From: Lachnospiraceae bacterium
Lineage (GTDB): Bacteria; Bacillota; Clostridia; Lachnospirales; Lachnospiraceae
DNA length: 45,868 nt
NCBI GenBank assembly: GCA_017621075.1
Contig: JAGATV010000026.1
Span: forward strand, 1 to 45,868
Reading direction: 5' to 3'
Shown in pieces: positions 44,943 to 45,868 of the stretch; the first letter of the stretch is position 1, and every line of letters starts with the position of its first letter. The position numbers and the translations under genes are program-made. The notes beneath the pieces were generated by a model. It saw nothing but the letters and a program-made list of their open reading frames with translations, made no database searches and was not told the DNA's origin.

Positions 44943-44975
44943 TCCACACCCCTGATCAGTAGTCTCCACACCCCT
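44943..44975 (+). repeat. 11-bp direct repeats with 22-bp period
   Basis: TCCACACCCCT occurs at 44943-44953 and again at 44965-44975. The gap 44801-45214 holds no full gene: it contains a terminator, these repeats, an inverted repeat TGCCGA/TCGGCA (45077-45104) and the phosphatase stump at 45136. Two-turn spacing suits a DNA-binding protein such as an integrase arm-site. Confidence 0.65.
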
Positions 44976-45135
44976 AACGGACTACAATTTAACTACTACA
45001 TCTAGAAGTGATTTGCACCGATTTGCGTTATTTTGCAAAAAGTGTAGTTTTAGAGAAGAAAAAAGGATACCTGGAAATGCCGATAAACCAACGCAAAACT
45101 CGGCAATACGGGGAAATTTGAGATGGGAGAAAATT

Positions 45136-45174
45136 ATGATTAGAGTTTTATTCGTCTGCCACGGCAGGCCTTAA
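45136..45174 (+). pseudogene. 12-codon stump of a low-Mr phosphotyrosine phosphatase gene
   Basis: A good RBS (GGGAGA, 45125-45130) and ATG are followed by MIRVLFVCHGRP-stop. MIRVLFVCHG is the exact opening of clostridial LMW-PTP, whose P-loop continues NICRSPMAE; here the sequence departs after CHG and hits a stop. The rest of the gene is not in the next kilobase. It is best explained as a recombination or integration scar at the 5' end of an LMW-PTP gene. Confidence 0.6.
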
Positions 45175-45214
45175 GAGTATCCCCGTAAGCTCTAATTTGT
45201 ACTTTTCCTCCCTT

Positions 45215-45772
45215 CTACATGTCGCCTATCTTTTCACCTGTCATATCATCTTCGCCAAGTGGATCTCCTGCACCACCAGGTACTGCTCCAGGATCATCCT
45301 GATTGGAAACATAACCGAAACCAGGAATGTAACTGTAGCCTTCTTTTTCACCCTGATAGCCGGGATCATTATTTTCACTGCTACTTTTATTGTTACTGCT
45401 TGTATTAGAAGAACTATTGCTTTGACTGCTAACGGTCTTCGCTTGTGCCTGCTCTTGGGCTTCTAATAATAACTGTTCTTGTTCTGCCAACTGTCTCTCT
45501 AAATCGGCTATGGTTGTGTTATTCTCTGCAATCGTGCTTTCAAGGCTCTCTATTTGTTTTCTGCTTTCCGTAAGCTGTCCTTGCAAATCGTCCACCTGCG
45601 CCTGTAAGTCTGCGATCTGGTTATCTGCAGTCACTAATTCATTTCTAATAACCACAACTTCTTCTCTGGCATCTGATGTATTTTTAAGGAGATAGATATT
45701 TCCGCCCACTGAAATAACAAGGACAATTCCTAAAAGAATTCCAGTAATCTTTGCAATAAAGGTTTTCTTCAT
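45215..45772 (-). CDS. Membrane-anchored coiled-coil protein
   Basis: 185 aa. N-terminal transmembrane anchor (about residues 8-28, ITGILLGIVLVISVGGNIYL), a long heptad-type coiled coil (~33-110: NQIADLQAQVDDLQGQL), a Ser/Asn-rich spacer (~115-135), and a conserved-looking end SYIPGFGYVSNQDD to MTGEKIGDM. That C-terminal pattern resembles small proteins of conjugative elements (DUF6550-like from memory; unchecked). Faces outward by topology. RBS GAGAGGT before the ATG. A strong promoter is upstream. Confidence 0.8.
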   Translation of the reverse strand: MKKTFIAKITGILLGIVLVISVGGNIYLLKNTSDAREEVVVIRNELVTADNQIADLQAQVDDLQGQLTESRKQIESLESTIAENNTTIADLERQLAEQEQLLLEAQEQAQAKTVSSQSNSSSNTSSNNKSSSENNDPGYQGEKEGYSYIPGFGYVSNQDDPGAVPGGAGDPLGEDDMTGEKIGDM

Positions 45773-45814
45773 GTTCTTTTACCTCTCGAAAATATAAATT
45801 TTTTTGATACACCC

Positions 45815-45843
45815 ATTATACTCAACAAATTAAGCATAATCAA
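45815..45843 (-). promoter_or_regulatory. Promoter of the coiled-coil protein gene
   Basis: Minus strand TTGATT (45843-45838), 17-bp spacer, perfect TATAAT (45820-45815), 43 bp before the start. The remaining bases to the window edge show no gene. Confidence 0.85.
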
Positions 45844-45868
45844 GAAATTAACCTGAATTATTCATGAG

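Overview
The window looks like a chromosomal segment of a gut-type Lachnospiraceae (Clostridia). Evidence: the ribosomal order rpoA-rplQ ... ecfA1-ecfA2-ecfT-truA-rplM-rpsI, a two-domain (long) hibernation factor, a butyryl-CoA gene cluster thl-crt-hbd-bcd-etfB-etfA, DUF4037/DUF4125 and DUF4846 proteins, and strong Gram-positive ribosome binding sites and sigma-A promoters (many with exact 17-bp spacers). The assignment is inferred from gene content and not from a database search.

Layout. 1-8.4 kb: end of the alpha operon (rpoA 3' end, rplQ), then three inserted envelope/redox genes (a LAS-type peptidase and a polyferredoxin on the minus strand, a DUF4846 lipoprotein on the plus strand), then the ECF vitamin-transporter core ecfA1-ecfA2-ecfT, truA, and rplM-rpsI behind a structured leader RNA. 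8.5-15 kb: an SDR oxidoreductase followed by a signalling block: a 7TM hybrid histidine kinase with receiver and HPt domains, an output-less dual-receiver protein overlapping it by 4 bp, and a divergent GGDEF protein. 15-17.2 kb: a solitary N6-adenine methyltransferase with two N-terminal helix-turn-helix domains. 17.4-25.1 kb: NSS-type sodium symporter, metY, a shortened GNAT, a TPR-DUF4037-DUF4125 giant, a small acidic protein, a second SDR and a TrxB-like reductase. 25.2-29.5 kb: secreted NlpC/P60 hydrolase, a 535-bp gap carrying a cluster of DnaA-box-like 9-mers, hpf, an M23 peptidase and a HAD hydrolase. 29.5-37.5 kb: the butyryl-CoA operon flanked on both sides by YbaK-superfamily tRNA deacylase-like genes, then a Cys-cluster protein. 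37.5-42.3 kb: CapA-like lipoprotein, a second GGDEF protein of the same architecture, an aminotransferase and an ArsC/Spx-family protein.

42.3 kb to the end is a visibly more AT-rich, disturbed segment: small hypothetical genes, a MerR regulator facing a badly damaged aldo/keto reductase pseudogene whose MerR-type promoter is still perfect, a flavin reductase, a 12-codon stump of a low-molecular-weight phosphotyrosine phosphatase gene with short direct repeats next to it, and a coiled-coil membrane protein of a kind I associate with conjugative elements. I read this as the scar or boundary of an integrated element.

How the genes work together: the butyrate operon converts two acetyl-CoA to butyryl-CoA, with BCD-EtfAB as the flavin-bifurcating step; the terminal but or buk gene is not in this window. 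The kinase, dual receiver and two GGDEF proteins form a candidate c-di-GMP/phosphorelay group. Most notable unexplained signals: a near-identical 40-bp promoter/operator element in front of two unrelated genes (28739 and 36236), the DnaA-box cluster before hpf, the HTH-methyltransferase fusion, the TPR-DUF4037-DUF4125 protein, and the LMW-PTP stump with repeats at the right end.
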